Assembly (NCBI GenBank): GCA_963781555.1
Contig: CAWAGB010000008.1
Location: forward strand, 310,001-374,000
DNA: 64,000 bases
Reading direction: 5' to 3'
DNA from: JAICQM01 sp963781555
GTDB taxonomy: Bacteria; Chloroflexota; Limnocylindria; QHBO01
Shown: piece after piece, positions 7,830 to 16,504 of the stretch
Layout of the letters: each line of letters starts with the position of its first letter
Position numbering within the stretch: the stretch's first letter is position 1
Notes under the pieces: generated by a model
Told to the model about the DNA's origin: nothing
Seen by the model: the letters and a program-made list of their open reading frames with translations, nothing else
Databases searched by the model: none
Position numbers and translations under genes: made by a program

Positions 7830-8489
7830 ATGTACGTGGTCGTGGTTGGCGGCGGCAACGTCGGGTACCACCTCACCAAGGAGCTCCTGGCCGCGGGCCA
7901 CGAGGTGGTGATGATCGAGAAGGACCCGCAGCGCGCGCGCACCATCGCTGACGAGCTCGGCAGCATCGTCGTGCCGAACGACGGCTGCGAAGGGCGCTAC
8001 CAGGCGGAGGCGGGGATGGGACGGGCCGACGTGATGGCGGCCGTGACCGGCGACGACGAGGACAACCTCGTGGCCTGCCAGGTGGCGAAGATGAAGTTCA
8101 ACGTGCCGCGCGCCATCGCGCGCGTCAACGACCCGAAGAACGAGAAGCTGTTCCGGCAGCTGGCGATCGACGACACGGTGAGTCCGACGAAGGCGATCCT
8201 CGGCGTCATCGAGCACGAGATCCCGATCCACGACCTGCTGCACCTCGCCGAGCTGGAGGGAGGTGAGCTACAGATCGTGGAGGCGCAACTGGACGCCAAC
8301 GCCCCGGCGGTCGGCAAGGAGCTGCGCGATCTGACGCTCCCCGAGGGCAGCACCATCGCGGTCCTGGTCCGCGACGGGCGTGCCATTTTCACCCGTCCCG
8401 ACACGCGGCTCCTCGCCGGTGACAAGCTGCTCGCCGTCACGTCCTCGAGCGGCGAGGCGGAGCTCCGCACCCTCCTCATCGGCGAGTGA
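7830..8489 (+). CDS. trkA: TrkA K+-transport regulatory protein with RCK_C domain
   Basis: This is the second RCK regulator, 219 residues. The N-terminal NAD domain starts VVVVGGGNVGYHLTKELL with the acidic MIEKD after strand two. The pattern DNLVACQVAKMKFNVPRAIARVNDPKNEKLF is typical. A C-terminal RCK_C domain (about 145-219) contains APAVGKELRDLTLPEGSTIAVLVRDG and the terminal DKLLAVTSS. It lies 2 bases after the first TrkA and overlaps the next gene by 4 bases (GTGA). Together with Usp this forms a K+/stress unit. Confidence 0.92.
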   Translation: MYVVVVGGGNVGYHLTKELLAAGHEVVMIEKDPQRARTIADELGSIVVPNDGCEGRYQAEAGMGRADVMAAVTGDDEDNLVACQVAKMKFNVPRAIARVNDPKNEKLFRQLAIDDTVSPTKAILGVIEHEIPIHDLLHLAELEGGELQIVEAQLDANAPAVGKELRDLTLPEGSTIAVLVRDGRAIFTRPDTRLLAGDKLLAVTSSSGEAELRTLLIGE

Positions 8490-9302
8490 CCCGGGCGCTG
8501 GCGCCCGGCTCGGTCGACGCGGGGCGGGCCCTGCGGCGCGCCCTCATCGGCTGGGGGCTCGGGCATGCGCTTCTCGGCCATCGTCGGTTGGCGGCCGCGA
8601 TGCTCGCCGCGGAGCTGCTGGCGCTGGCGCTCGTCGGCGCGTTGCTCGCGGCGCTGGGCGACACCACCTGGTACCTGGTCCCGTTCGTCGCCGGCGCGGT
8701 CTTCCTCGTCATCTGGACCGTGCAGGCCGTGGCCGCATATCGCGAGGCGCAGCGAACGCAGGGCGCCATTCCGCCGACGCCGCGCGGATCGCCGGCCACC
8801 GCCGCCGCGTGGCTGACGGTGCCCCTGCTCGCGTGGGGCACCGGCTTCTGGCTCGTGGCGGCCACCGCCGCCACGCCGGCCGCCGTGCTGGACCGCTTCG
8901 TGACGGCATGGCCGGCGGCGCGCGGAGCATGCGACGTGGGCAGGGCTGGCGACCGATCCCGACCGGCTCGAGCGGGCCGCGGCCCGTGCCCTGGATGACC
9001 TGCGAAGTCGATGCGCCGGCGGCATGCTCGGGAGCGACTGCGCGGTCACCGAGGCGAACCTTCTCCGCGAGGTGCGCGTGCGGGTTCTTGACGACGACGG
9101 GTCCCGGGCCCGGGCGGTGGCGGAGCTCGTTCGATACGAGCGCCAGCCCTCTCGCCTTCTCGGATTCGAGATCGGCAGCGAGCTGGTCGCCGTGCCGGTC
9201 GCAGATGTCCTCGATTTCGACCTCGAGGCGCGGCCGGCGCCCATCGGCGGGATCGAGGTCGGCGCGCGGCGCTGGACGATCGTGAACGTGCGAGCCCCCT
9301 GA
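8486..9302 (+). pseudogene. Membrane protein gene split by one frameshift
   Basis: From the GTG at 8486 the frame encodes three hydrophobic segments, then near 8910-8935 it runs into Arg/Gly/Pro-rich nonsense and stops at 8998. The +1 frame continues the sensible protein (AWATWAGLATDPDRLERAAA onward) through 9302, ending with a soluble domain rich in Leu/Val/Asp. Read together the gene would be about 270 residues: a membrane part and a cytoplasmic or secreted tail. One extra base explains it. It could be decay, but neighbours with similar breaks include argS, so a sequence error is more likely. No family is recognised. Confidence 0.6.
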
Positions 9303-9318
9303 GGGAGTAGGAGTAGCG

Positions 9319-10299
9319 ATGACCGATCCATCGATTGGCCGCGGCGAACGCTTCCTGGCGGACCTGCTCGCCGCGACCGGTCACGCCATGGTGGGCGCCG
9401 AGGAGCCGTTGCGGCTGCTGGCGCTGACTGTCGTGGCCGGCGGCCATGCGCTGCTGGAGGACGTGCCGGGAGTCGGCAAGACGCTCCTCGCCCGCTCGCT
9501 GGCCGCGGCACTGGGCCTGAGCTTCGCCCGCATTCAAGGGACGCCGGACCTCCTGCCGACCGATGTCACCGGTTCGTCCATCCTCGACCGCGGCGACTTC
9601 CGCTTCATTCCCGGACCGATCTTCGCCAACATCGTGCTTGTTGACGAGATCAACCGCGCAACCCCGCGCACGCAGTCGGCGATGCTCGAGGCGATGCAGG
9701 AGCGCCAGGTCTCGGCGGAGGGCGTCACGCGGCCACTGCCCGACCCGTTCATCGTGCTCGCCACCCAGAATCCGGTCGAGCTGGAAGGGACGTTCTCGCT
9801 GCCCGAGGCGCAGCTCGATCGGTTCCTCGTACGCGTCCGCCTCGGCTACCCCGACGAGGAGGGCGAACGGGCGATCTCCCGTCGCCACCAGGCCGCGGCC
9901 GAGCCGCTCGACGCGGTTCTCCCGGTGGCCGATCCCGGACGGGTGCTGGTGCTGCGCGAGGCGGCGCGCACGGTCCGCGTGGCCGATGAGGTGGAGGCAT
10001 ATGCGGTGGCATTGGTCCGCGCCACCCGCGCGCATCCCGACGTGCGCCTCGGCGCATCGCCGCGCGCGAGCGTGGCGCTGTATCGCGCCGCCCAGGCTGG
10101 TGCGCTGCTGGCCGGACGCGACTTCGTGCTGCCAGATGACGTGCGGAGCGTGGTGCCCGCCGTCCTGGAGCACCGCCTCCTGCTCGACATCGACCGCGAG
10201 CTGCGCGGCGCGACGACGAGCGCGGTGATTGCCGACGTCCTGGACTCCGTGGAGTTGGCGATCGAGCCGGAGGGGGATCCAGCCCTCGCCCTGTCGTGA
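9319..10299 (+). CDS. MoxR-family AAA+ ATPase
   Basis: This is a cytoplasmic AAA+ chaperone-like ATPase; MoxR proteins are thought to help fold or activate partner complexes encoded beside them. Of 326 residues, Walker A is EDVPGVGKTLLARS (47-60), Walker B IVLVDEINRA (105-114), sensor 1 VLATQNPVELEGTF and the arginine finger region LPEAQLDRFL are all intact. A GGAG-type site (GGGAGTAGGAG) precedes the ATG. It is followed by DUF58 (GTGA overlap) and a DUF4129 membrane protein, the standard MoxR-DUF58-transglutaminase-type locus, here without the transglutaminase domain. Confidence 0.93.
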   Translation: MTDPSIGRGERFLADLLAATGHAMVGAEEPLRLLALTVVAGGHALLEDVPGVGKTLLARSLAAALGLSFARIQGTPDLLPTDVTGSSILDRGDFRFIPGPIFANIVLVDEINRATPRTQSAMLEAMQERQVSAEGVTRPLPDPFIVLATQNPVELEGTFSLPEAQLDRFLVRVRLGYPDEEGERAISRRHQAAAEPLDAVLPVADPGRVLVLREAARTVRVADEVEAYAVALVRATRAHPDVRLGASPRASVALYRAAQAGALLAGRDFVLPDDVRSVVPAVLEHRLLLDIDRELRGATTSAVIADVLDSVELAIEPEGDPALALS

Positions 10300-11518
10300 G
10301 CGGCTGGCTGGCGCTGGCAGCCACGCTGGTCGTGGTCGGTGGCGTTGCCGACGCACCGGGACTCATGGTCGTTGCGGCCATCACCGCCGGGTACGGCACC
10401 CTGGCCCGCCTGTGGACGCGCTACGGGGTGCGCAGCGTCACCTACGAGCGCCACCTCGGCGCGTCGCGCGCGGTGGCGGGTGACAGCGTGGCGCTCGACA
10501 TCACGATCTGGAACCGCAAGCCACTGCCGCTGCCATGGATCGCCGCCGACGACATGCTCACCGATGGGCTGGTGGTGCGGGAGAAGCCGGACCTCGACCA
10601 CGCGGACGACCGCCAGCAGCGACGGCTCCTGCGCAACACGTGGGCGCTCACCTGGTACGAGCGCGTGGTGCGTCACTTCCATCTCGACGACCTGCGGCGT
10701 GGCGCATACGAGCTCGGCCCGGCGCGGTTGCTGCTGCGCGACGTCTTCGGGCGCGACGCCGCAGAGAAGGAGCTCGCCGATCGCGAGACGCTGACCGTCG
10801 TGCCTCGGTCCGTGCCAGTCACCCATGTTCCGCAGGATCGGTCGCCGCTTGGTGAGCGCCGCGCGCCACGGAGCCTGGTGGCCGATCCGGCCCTGTTCGG
10901 TGGGGTACGCCCGTTCCAGGCCGGCGACTCGCTGCGCCGCGTCCACTGGCGCGCGACGGCTCGCCTGGGCAGCCCGGTCAGTCGTCGCTTCGAACCGGCG
11001 CGCGGCCGGACGGTGGTCATCGCCGTGGATGTCCAGACCCTTGACGACGTCCCGCACTGGGAGATGTCGTACGACGACGACGCCTTCGAGGGCCTGTGCG
11101 TGATGGCCGCCTCCATTGCCCGGCATCTCCTCGCCGACGGGGCGCTGGTGGGGGTCGCGGCGGCGAGCTTCACCGGCACGCCGCAGCGCATCGCATGGCT
11201 CGCCCCGCGCGCCGGGCGCGGTCAGGTGGCGCGCGCCGGGGAGCTGCTGGCGCGCATCGGTCCGGTGAGCAGCCTGCCGTACGAGTCGCTCCTCGCCTGG
11301 CTCGCGCGCCGCCTCCCCCCGGCGCGAGCGTGGTAGCGCTCACGTCCCGCGACCCGCGGCCGATTCGGTCGGTGCTGCGCCGTCTCTCACGGAGCGGGTT
11401 CGCAGTGGAGGCACTCCGTGCCGGTGGGACGTCGTCCGGCGACGGAGCCGGGTTCCCGGTGCACTCGGCGCACCTTGATGCGGACTGGGCGACGGCCGAT
11501 GGTCTTCGGATTTCCTGA
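10296..11518 (+). pseudogene. DUF58 (vWA-like) protein gene with a frameshift in a C run
   Basis: The GTG start overlaps the moxR stop. Two N-terminal hydrophobic segments (about residues 4-34) are followed by a long beta-rich region and the DUF58 core FGGVRPFQAGDSLRRVHWRATARLG (about 205-229), then a vWA-like end (VVIAVDVQTLDD). The frame stops at 11336 just after LLAWLARRLPP. Adding one base to the run of six Cs at 11315-11320 lets the protein continue as PGASVVALTSRDP... to 11518, which matches the normal DUF58 ending. The homopolymer makes a sequencing deletion the likely cause. It works with the adjacent MoxR. Confidence 0.8.
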
Positions 11519-12917
11519 CCCGCGGCAGCTGGCCCGCGGGCTCGCCCGCGACCGTCCGCCGATCCATTTTGGACGTGGTAACGGCCGTAGCCGCCTTCTG
11601 CCGGTGCTCCAGGTGGTCGCCGACGGTGCGCTGCTTGCCGTCGGCTACGCCGCTGCACAGGCGCTCGCGGGCGCGCGCCCGCTCATTGGTCCGCTCGAGC
11701 TGGCCCTGCTCGCCGCCGTCGGCATGGGCTGGGCGCGCCGCAGCCGCTGGACCGGGGCGGGCGTGGAGCTGCCGGGCACCATCCTGTTGGCGGTCCTGGC
11801 CGGCGCCATGACGTGGTTCCTGGATCCGGAGGTGCGCGTCGCGCTGGTGGCGGGCAACATCGACGCGGCGTTCATCCTGCACCTGCCCGGCTGGGTCGGC
11901 GCACTCGCCTTCCTGCGCGGCCGGAGCCACTCCTCGCGCGACGACGACGAGGATCAGCAGGACCGCCTCCTCCGATTCGGCATCCCGGCGCTCGCGCTGC
12001 CGTGGCTGGCCGGTCATCTCGGGGCCAGCGGCGCAGTCGAGCGCGCGTTCGTCAGCAGCGCGTTCGTCTCGACGCTCCTCTTCACGGCCAGCGCGTTCAC
12101 GGCGCTCGGTCTCGCGCGCCTCGAGCTGGTCCGGCGGGGGAGCGCGGACGGGTCGCCGGCACGGCGGTCATGGCTCGTGCTGGTGGGCGGCGTGGCGCTG
12201 GCCGTGACGCTCATCGGCATTCCGGCGGCAGCGCTGCTGGGCGTCCCGGTCGCCGCACTGACAGAGGCAGTCGTAGGCCCGCTCAGGGTCCTGCTCCTCA
12301 GCCTGCTCCTGCTGACCACCCCGCTGATCGTGGCGGTCGCGGCCCTCACCGACCTGCTCGGACCACTCCTGCCGCAGGGGATCCAGCTGCCCCGGATCAC
12401 GATTCCGAACCTGCGCGGCGATCCGTTCGAGGTGTCCTCCACCCCCACCATCGTGTTCTTCACGATCCTCGGTATCCTCCTTGTCCTGGAGCTCGCTGCG
12501 GTGGGCCTGTACCTCTGGTATCGGCTCCGTGAACGGCGCCGCGAGGAGTCAGAAGAGCTGATCGGCTTCGAGGAGCGGTCGATCGTGCGGCCGCCGGAGG
12601 AGGCTCCATCGCCACTCGCGCCAGCCTCCCGGGTCCGCAGGCCGTGGGATCCGACCACCGCTGCCGGTGCCTATCTCGCCGCGCTCGAGCTCCTGGACGG
12701 ACAGCCAGTCACGGCGCGCCGTCCCTCTGAGACGCCCGCCGCGCACTCCCGACGGGTCTCTCCTGGCATCGGGAACGGCTCGTTGGCCCGCCTCGCGGCG
12801 GCGTATCAGCTCGAGCGCTACGCGGCGTCCCGGATCGCAGCTACCGAGCTGGCACGCCTCCCTCGGCGTCTGGCCGAGCTCCGTCGTCGTGTACGGGAAA
12901 TGGGGCAGAAGACTTGA
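11499..12917 (+). CDS. DUF4129-type multi-pass membrane protein of the MoxR locus
   Basis: The 472 residues have about eight hydrophobic segments in the first 300, a large linker, one more helix (about 322-344, TIVFFTILGILLVLELAAVGLYL) and a C-terminal cytoplasmic DUF4129-like domain. That domain carries the familiar pattern A-A-Y-L-A-A-L-x-L-L-x-x-x-x-x-x-R-x-x-x-E-T-P and a later A-x-x-Y-x-x-x-x-Y. In other bacteria this domain is fused to or sits beside a transglutaminase; no such domain is present here. The ATG at 11499 overlaps the corrected DUF58 end by 20 bases. The stop lies inside the -35 region of the heat-shock promoter. Confidence 0.75.
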   Translation: MVFGFPDPRQLARGLARDRPPIHFGRGNGRSRLLPVLQVVADGALLAVGYAAAQALAGARPLIGPLELALLAAVGMGWARRSRWTGAGVELPGTILLAVLAGAMTWFLDPEVRVALVAGNIDAAFILHLPGWVGALAFLRGRSHSSRDDDEDQQDRLLRFGIPALALPWLAGHLGASGAVERAFVSSAFVSTLLFTASAFTALGLARLELVRRGSADGSPARRSWLVLVGGVALAVTLIGIPAAALLGVPVAALTEAVVGPLRVLLLSLLLLTTPLIVAVAALTDLLGPLLPQGIQLPRITIPNLRGDPFEVSSTPTIVFFTILGILLVLELAAVGLYLWYRLRERRREESEELIGFEERSIVRPPEEAPSPLAPASRVRRPWDPTTAAGAYLAALELLDGQPVTARRPSETPAAHSRRVSPGIGNGSLARLAAAYQLERYAASRIAATELARLPRRLAELRRRVREMGQKT

Positions 12918-12942
12918 CAACGATATTGTCAGGGATTATGGT
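12914..12942 (+). promoter_or_regulatory. Heat-shock promoter with inverted-repeat operator
   Basis: TTGACA (12914-12919), 17 bases, then TATGGT (12937-12942) form a good sigma70-type promoter about 45 bases before hsp20. The -35 overlaps a perfect inverted repeat, TGACAA (12915-12920) and TTGTCA (12926-12931), separated by CGATA. Actinobacterial HspR binds HAIR elements (CTTGAGT-N7-ACTCAAG); here CTTGACA..TTGTCA keeps part of that sequence with a shorter spacer. Since hspR is the second gene of the operon, an autoregulated HspR operator is the likely role. A CIRCE element is not present. Confidence 0.65.
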
Positions 12943-12988
12943 CACTCCGCGTTCCAGCCCGCCAAGCTAGGTTCGAGGAGAAACAACC

Positions 12989-13477
12989 ATGGCCAACCTG
13001 ACCAGATTCGATCCATTCAGCGACATGCTGTCCCTGCGCGACACGGTCGACCGCCTCTTCGACGAGCGCCTCTTCCGTCCGCTCGCCTGGCGCGCAGCGG
13101 ATGGGGACGGGATTGTCCCCGCACTCGACGTCCGCCAGAACGCGGACGAGCTGATCGTGGAGGTGGCACTTCCCGGCGTGCAGCCGGAGGACGTCGACAT
13201 CACCATCACCGGCCAGACGCTCGTCATCCGGGGCGAGATGACGGCCGAGGAGCGCGACGAGGGCGAGGCATACCTCTATCGTGAGCGTCGCAGCGGCACC
13301 TTCCATCGCCAACTGCAGCTCCCGGTGCGTGTCGCCGGGGACAGCGCAGAGGCGACCTTCGAGCACGGCATCCTGACCCTGCGCATCCCGAAGGCGGAGG
13401 AGGTCAAGCCGCGCCAGATCCAGGTCAAGGCGGCGGCGCGCCAGGTCGGTCCGCCGGCTGATGGCAACGCAACGTGA
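12989..13477 (+). CDS. hsp20: Hsp20/alpha-crystallin small heat-shock protein
   Basis: This is an ATP-independent holdase that binds unfolding proteins and passes them to ClpB/DnaK. The 162 residues contain an N-terminal region (FDPFSDMLSLRDTVDRLFDE), the alpha-crystallin domain (about 45-138) with VALPGVQPEDVDITI and the hallmark Ala-x-x-x-Asn/His-Gly-Ile-Leu (AEATFEHGILTLRIPK, with His for Asn), and an Ile-x-Val tail (RQIQVKA). A clear AGGAG lies 9 bases before the ATG. It is the first gene of the heat-shock operon and overlaps hspR by 17 bases. Confidence 0.95.
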   Translation: MANLTRFDPFSDMLSLRDTVDRLFDERLFRPLAWRAADGDGIVPALDVRQNADELIVEVALPGVQPEDVDITITGQTLVIRGEMTAEERDEGEAYLYRERRSGTFHRQLQLPVRVAGDSAEATFEHGILTLRIPKAEEVKPRQIQVKAAARQVGPPADGNAT

Positions 13478-13889
13478 CGTCCCGCGCGGACGCCCCGCAC
13501 GCGGCGGGGATGGCGCAGCGCGCCGTCCCCGCTCCGCGGTGACCAGCGCCCGCGACCCTCGCCGGCCGCGCTATTTCATCAGCATCGCCGCCGAGCTGGC
13601 GGCCGTACATCCGCGTACGCTGCGCATCTACGACGAGGAGGGCCTCGTCTGTCCGCAGCGCCGCAACAACCTGCGCCTCTATTCCGAGGCGGATATCCAG
13701 CGGGTGCGCATCATCCGCTTCCTCACCCGACGCCAGGGAGTGAACCTGGCCGGCGTCAAAGTCATCCTTCAGCTCGAGGAGCTCGGCAAGATCCGGGTGT
13801 TCGACCTGTTCGATGCGGCCGATGTCGAACGATTCGTCGAGAACGAGCCAGACGTGCTCGATCCCGGCGAGGAACCTGCAAGGACGTGA
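13461..13889 (+). CDS. hspR: MerR-family heat-shock repressor (HspR-like)
   Basis: This DNA-binding regulator has 142 residues. After a 36-residue basic disordered N-terminus comes the MerR winged helix typical of HspR: YFISIAAELAAVHPRTLRIYDEEGLVCPQRRNN-LRLYSEADIQRVRIIRFL, then the HspR signature GVNLAGVKVILQLEE. In actinobacteria HspR represses dnaK and clpB operons and its activity follows DnaK availability. Placement between hsp20 and lon, downstream of an inverted-repeat promoter, suggests it controls its own operon. A later GTG start (13539) is possible. The stop overlaps the lon GTG by 4 bases. Confidence 0.9.
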   Translation: MATQRDVPRGRPARGGDGAARRPRSAVTSARDPRRPRYFISIAAELAAVHPRTLRIYDEEGLVCPQRRNNLRLYSEADIQRVRIIRFLTRRQGVNLAGVKVILQLEELGKIRVFDLFDAADVERFVENEPDVLDPGEEPART

Positions 13890-16483
13890 ACACCGTGGAT
13901 CCCGAGAACCGCAACAACATCCCCGACGAGGAGCCGCCCGAGCAGGCCGTCCCGGACGAGGAGACGGCGCCTGCCGCCGCCACATCGCCAGCATCAGCCG
14001 AGGATCGCGTCGACGCGATCCAGGTCCTGCCGCTCGTCGCCCTTCGCGACACCGTCATCTTCCCGGAGATGATCGTGCCGCTGCAGGTCGGCCGCGACCG
14101 CAGCGTGAAGGCGCTCGACCACGCGGTGCGTGCCGGCTCGTCCATTGCGCTGGTCACCCAGCGTGACAACGAGACCGAGGAGGTCAACAGCGCCGACGAG
14201 CTGTACGCCATCGGCACGCTGGCCAAGATCGCCCAGGTGATCCGCTCGCAGGACGGTTCCCTGCGGGCCATCGTGCAGGGCCAGCGCCGCATCCGGCTGC
14301 TCGACCTGCTGCAGACCGAGCCGTACCTCGAGGCACGCGTCGAGACCGTCGACGACGCCCATTCGAAGACCCTGGAGGTCGAGGCCCTGATGGCATCCGT
14401 CCAGGGACAGATCGAGACGTACGTCAGCTCGGGCGCATCGGTCCCGCCGGAGGTGGCCGTCGCCGCCCGCAACATCAGCGAGGGCGGGCTGCTGGCCGAC
14501 ATGGTCGCCTACAGCCCCGACATGGACACCGAGCTTCGCCAGGAGCTGCTCGAGACGATCGACGTCCCGGAGCGGCTGCGGAAGGTGGGTGCCTTCCTGG
14601 CCAAGCAGATCGAGGTGCTCGAGCTGAAGGGTCGCATCCAGTCCGAGGTCAAGTCGGAGATGGACAAGACCCAGCGCGAGTACATCCTGCGCGAGCAGAT
14701 GAAGGCCATCCAGAAGGAGCTCGGCGAGGACGATCCCGCCGTCGCCGAGGCCGGCGAGCTGCGCACTCGGGTCGAGGAGTCGGCGATGCCGGCCGAGGTC
14801 AAGGAGAAGGCGCTCAAGGAGGTGGACCGCATGGCCCGCATCCCGTCCGCCTCCCCGGAGCAGGGCGTCATCCGCACCTACGTCGACTGGCTGGTGAGCC
14901 TGCCGTGGGGCATCGAGACGGATGACAACCTCGACCTGACCGATGCGGAGCGCATCCTCAACGAGGACCACTACGGCCTCGAGAAGCCCAAGGAGCGGAT
15001 CGTCGAGTACATGGCCGTGCGCAAGCTGGCCGACAAGATCCGCTCACCCATCCTCCTCTTCGTCGGCCCGCCAGGCGTCGGCAAGACGAGCCTGGGCAAG
15101 AGCATCGCCAAGGCGATGGGCCGCAAGTTCGTGCGGATGAGCCTCGGCGGCATCCATGACGAGGCGGAGATCCGCGGCCACCGGCGCACCTACATCGGCG
15201 CGCTGCCCGGTCGCGTCATCCAGAGCATCAAGACGGCCGAGTCGGCGAACCCCGTGTTCATGCTCGACGAGATCGACAAGGTCGGGATGGACTTCCGCGG
15301 CGACCCGTCGAGCGCGCTGCTCGAGGTGCTCGACCCGGAGCAGAACAACTCGTTCCAGGACAACTACCTGGAGGTGCCGTTCGACCTGTCCAAGGTGCTC
15401 TTCATCGCCACCGCCAACATGCTCGACACCATTCCCGCCGCACTGCGCGACCGGATGGAAGTGATCCACCTGGCGGGCTACACGCAGCTGGAGAAGCTGG
15501 GCATCGCGCAGCGCTTCCTCATGCCGAAGCAGCTGGAGGCGCACGGCCTGACGGATGCGAACCTGACCGTGACCGATGAGGCGCTGGTGCGCCTCATCCA
15601 GGCCTTCACCAAGGAAGCGGGCGTCCGGAACCTGGAGCGCGAGATCGCGAACGTGGCGCGGAAGGTGGCGCGGAAGGTCGCCGATGACGCATCGGTCAAC
15701 ATCACCGTCAAGCCCGAAGACCTCGAGGACTACCTTGGGCCTTCGCGCTTCGAGTACGGCGAGCTGGAGGCGGAGGACACCATCGGTATGGTGACCGGCC
15801 TCGTGGTGAGCGACGCCGGCGGCGACATCGTGCAGGTCGAGGCGACCAAGATGGACGGCAAGGACGACTTCATCCTCACCGGCCAGCTGGGCAGCGTGAT
15901 GCAGGAGTCGGCTCGCGCCGGCCTCTCGTATGTGCGTGCCCGGTCGCGCGACCTGGGGATCGACCCGGCCAAGTTCGAGAAGCAGACGATCCACATCCAC
16001 GTTCCCGCGGGCGCCACGCCCAAGGACGGCCCGAGTGCCGGCGTGACCATGGCCACCGCCATGGCCAGCCTGCTGACGGATCGCCCGGTGCGCCGTGACC
16101 TGGCCATGACTGGCGAGATCACGCTCCGCGGTCGCGTCCTGCCCATCGGCGGGCTGAAGTCCAAGCTTCTCGCCGCGCACCTTGCCGGCGTGAAGACGGT
16201 GCTGATTCCGCAGCGCAACGAGAAGGACCTGGTGGACGTCCCCGAAGAGGTGCGCACGCAGCTCCGGATCGTGCCGGTCGAGACGATGGACCAGGTGCTG
16301 GCCGAGGCCCTCATCGACGCGCCACGACCGGCGGCACGTATCAAGGCCGAGCGCGACCAGCGGCAGCGGCGTGCCACCGTGCCACCGCGACGGGCCCGCA
16401 AGGCACCGGCCAAGGATGCCCCGGTGGGGAATGATCCCGCCCCCAAGGGTCCGCAGCCGCAGCCCCCGGCGGGCACGGTCTAG
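13886..16483 (+). CDS. lon: ATP-dependent protease Lon
   Basis: This cytoplasmic AAA+ protease degrades misfolded and regulatory proteins. Of 865 residues, a LON substrate-binding domain starts near residue 47 (QVLPLVALRDTVIFPEMIVPL). A helical linker follows. Walker A is GPPGVGKTSLGKS near 394, Walker B is PVFMLDEIDK near 455. The Ser-Lys dyad is Ser717 (KDGPSAGV) and, by the family spacing of 43, Lys760 (GGLKSKLLAAH). The last 50 residues are a Lys/Pro-rich tail beyond the usual end. Translation starts at GTG overlapping hspR (GTGA). Lon is not usually in an HspR operon with clpB, so the arrangement is worth noting. Confidence 0.97.
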   Translation: MNTVDPENRNNIPDEEPPEQAVPDEETAPAAATSPASAEDRVDAIQVLPLVALRDTVIFPEMIVPLQVGRDRSVKALDHAVRAGSSIALVTQRDNETEEVNSADELYAIGTLAKIAQVIRSQDGSLRAIVQGQRRIRLLDLLQTEPYLEARVETVDDAHSKTLEVEALMASVQGQIETYVSSGASVPPEVAVAARNISEGGLLADMVAYSPDMDTELRQELLETIDVPERLRKVGAFLAKQIEVLELKGRIQSEVKSEMDKTQREYILREQMKAIQKELGEDDPAVAEAGELRTRVEESAMPAEVKEKALKEVDRMARIPSASPEQGVIRTYVDWLVSLPWGIETDDNLDLTDAERILNEDHYGLEKPKERIVEYMAVRKLADKIRSPILLFVGPPGVGKTSLGKSIAKAMGRKFVRMSLGGIHDEAEIRGHRRTYIGALPGRVIQSIKTAESANPVFMLDEIDKVGMDFRGDPSSALLEVLDPEQNNSFQDNYLEVPFDLSKVLFIATANMLDTIPAALRDRMEVIHLAGYTQLEKLGIAQRFLMPKQLEAHGLTDANLTVTDEALVRLIQAFTKEAGVRNLEREIANVARKVARKVADDASVNITVKPEDLEDYLGPSRFEYGELEAEDTIGMVTGLVVSDAGGDIVQVEATKMDGKDDFILTGQLGSVMQESARAGLSYVRARSRDLGIDPAKFEKQTIHIHVPAGATPKDGPSAGVTMATAMASLLTDRPVRRDLAMTGEITLRGRVLPIGGLKSKLLAAHLAGVKTVLIPQRNEKDLVDVPEEVRTQLRIVPVETMDQVLAEALIDAPRPAARIKAERDQRQRRATVPPRRARKAPAKDAPVGNDPAPKGPQPQPPAGTV

Positions 16484-16504
16484 ACGACCGGCGACGGAGT
16501 CCGG

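Noticed and set aside
8900..9030. Programmed ribosomal frameshift in the membrane protein gene
   Set aside because: No slippery heptamer followed by a stem-loop or pseudoknot; other genes in the window carry similar indels, so error is simpler.
12989..13477. CIRCE (HrcA) element before hsp20
   Set aside because: TTAGCACTC-N9-GAGTGCTAA is not present; only the TGACAA/TTGTCA repeat is found.
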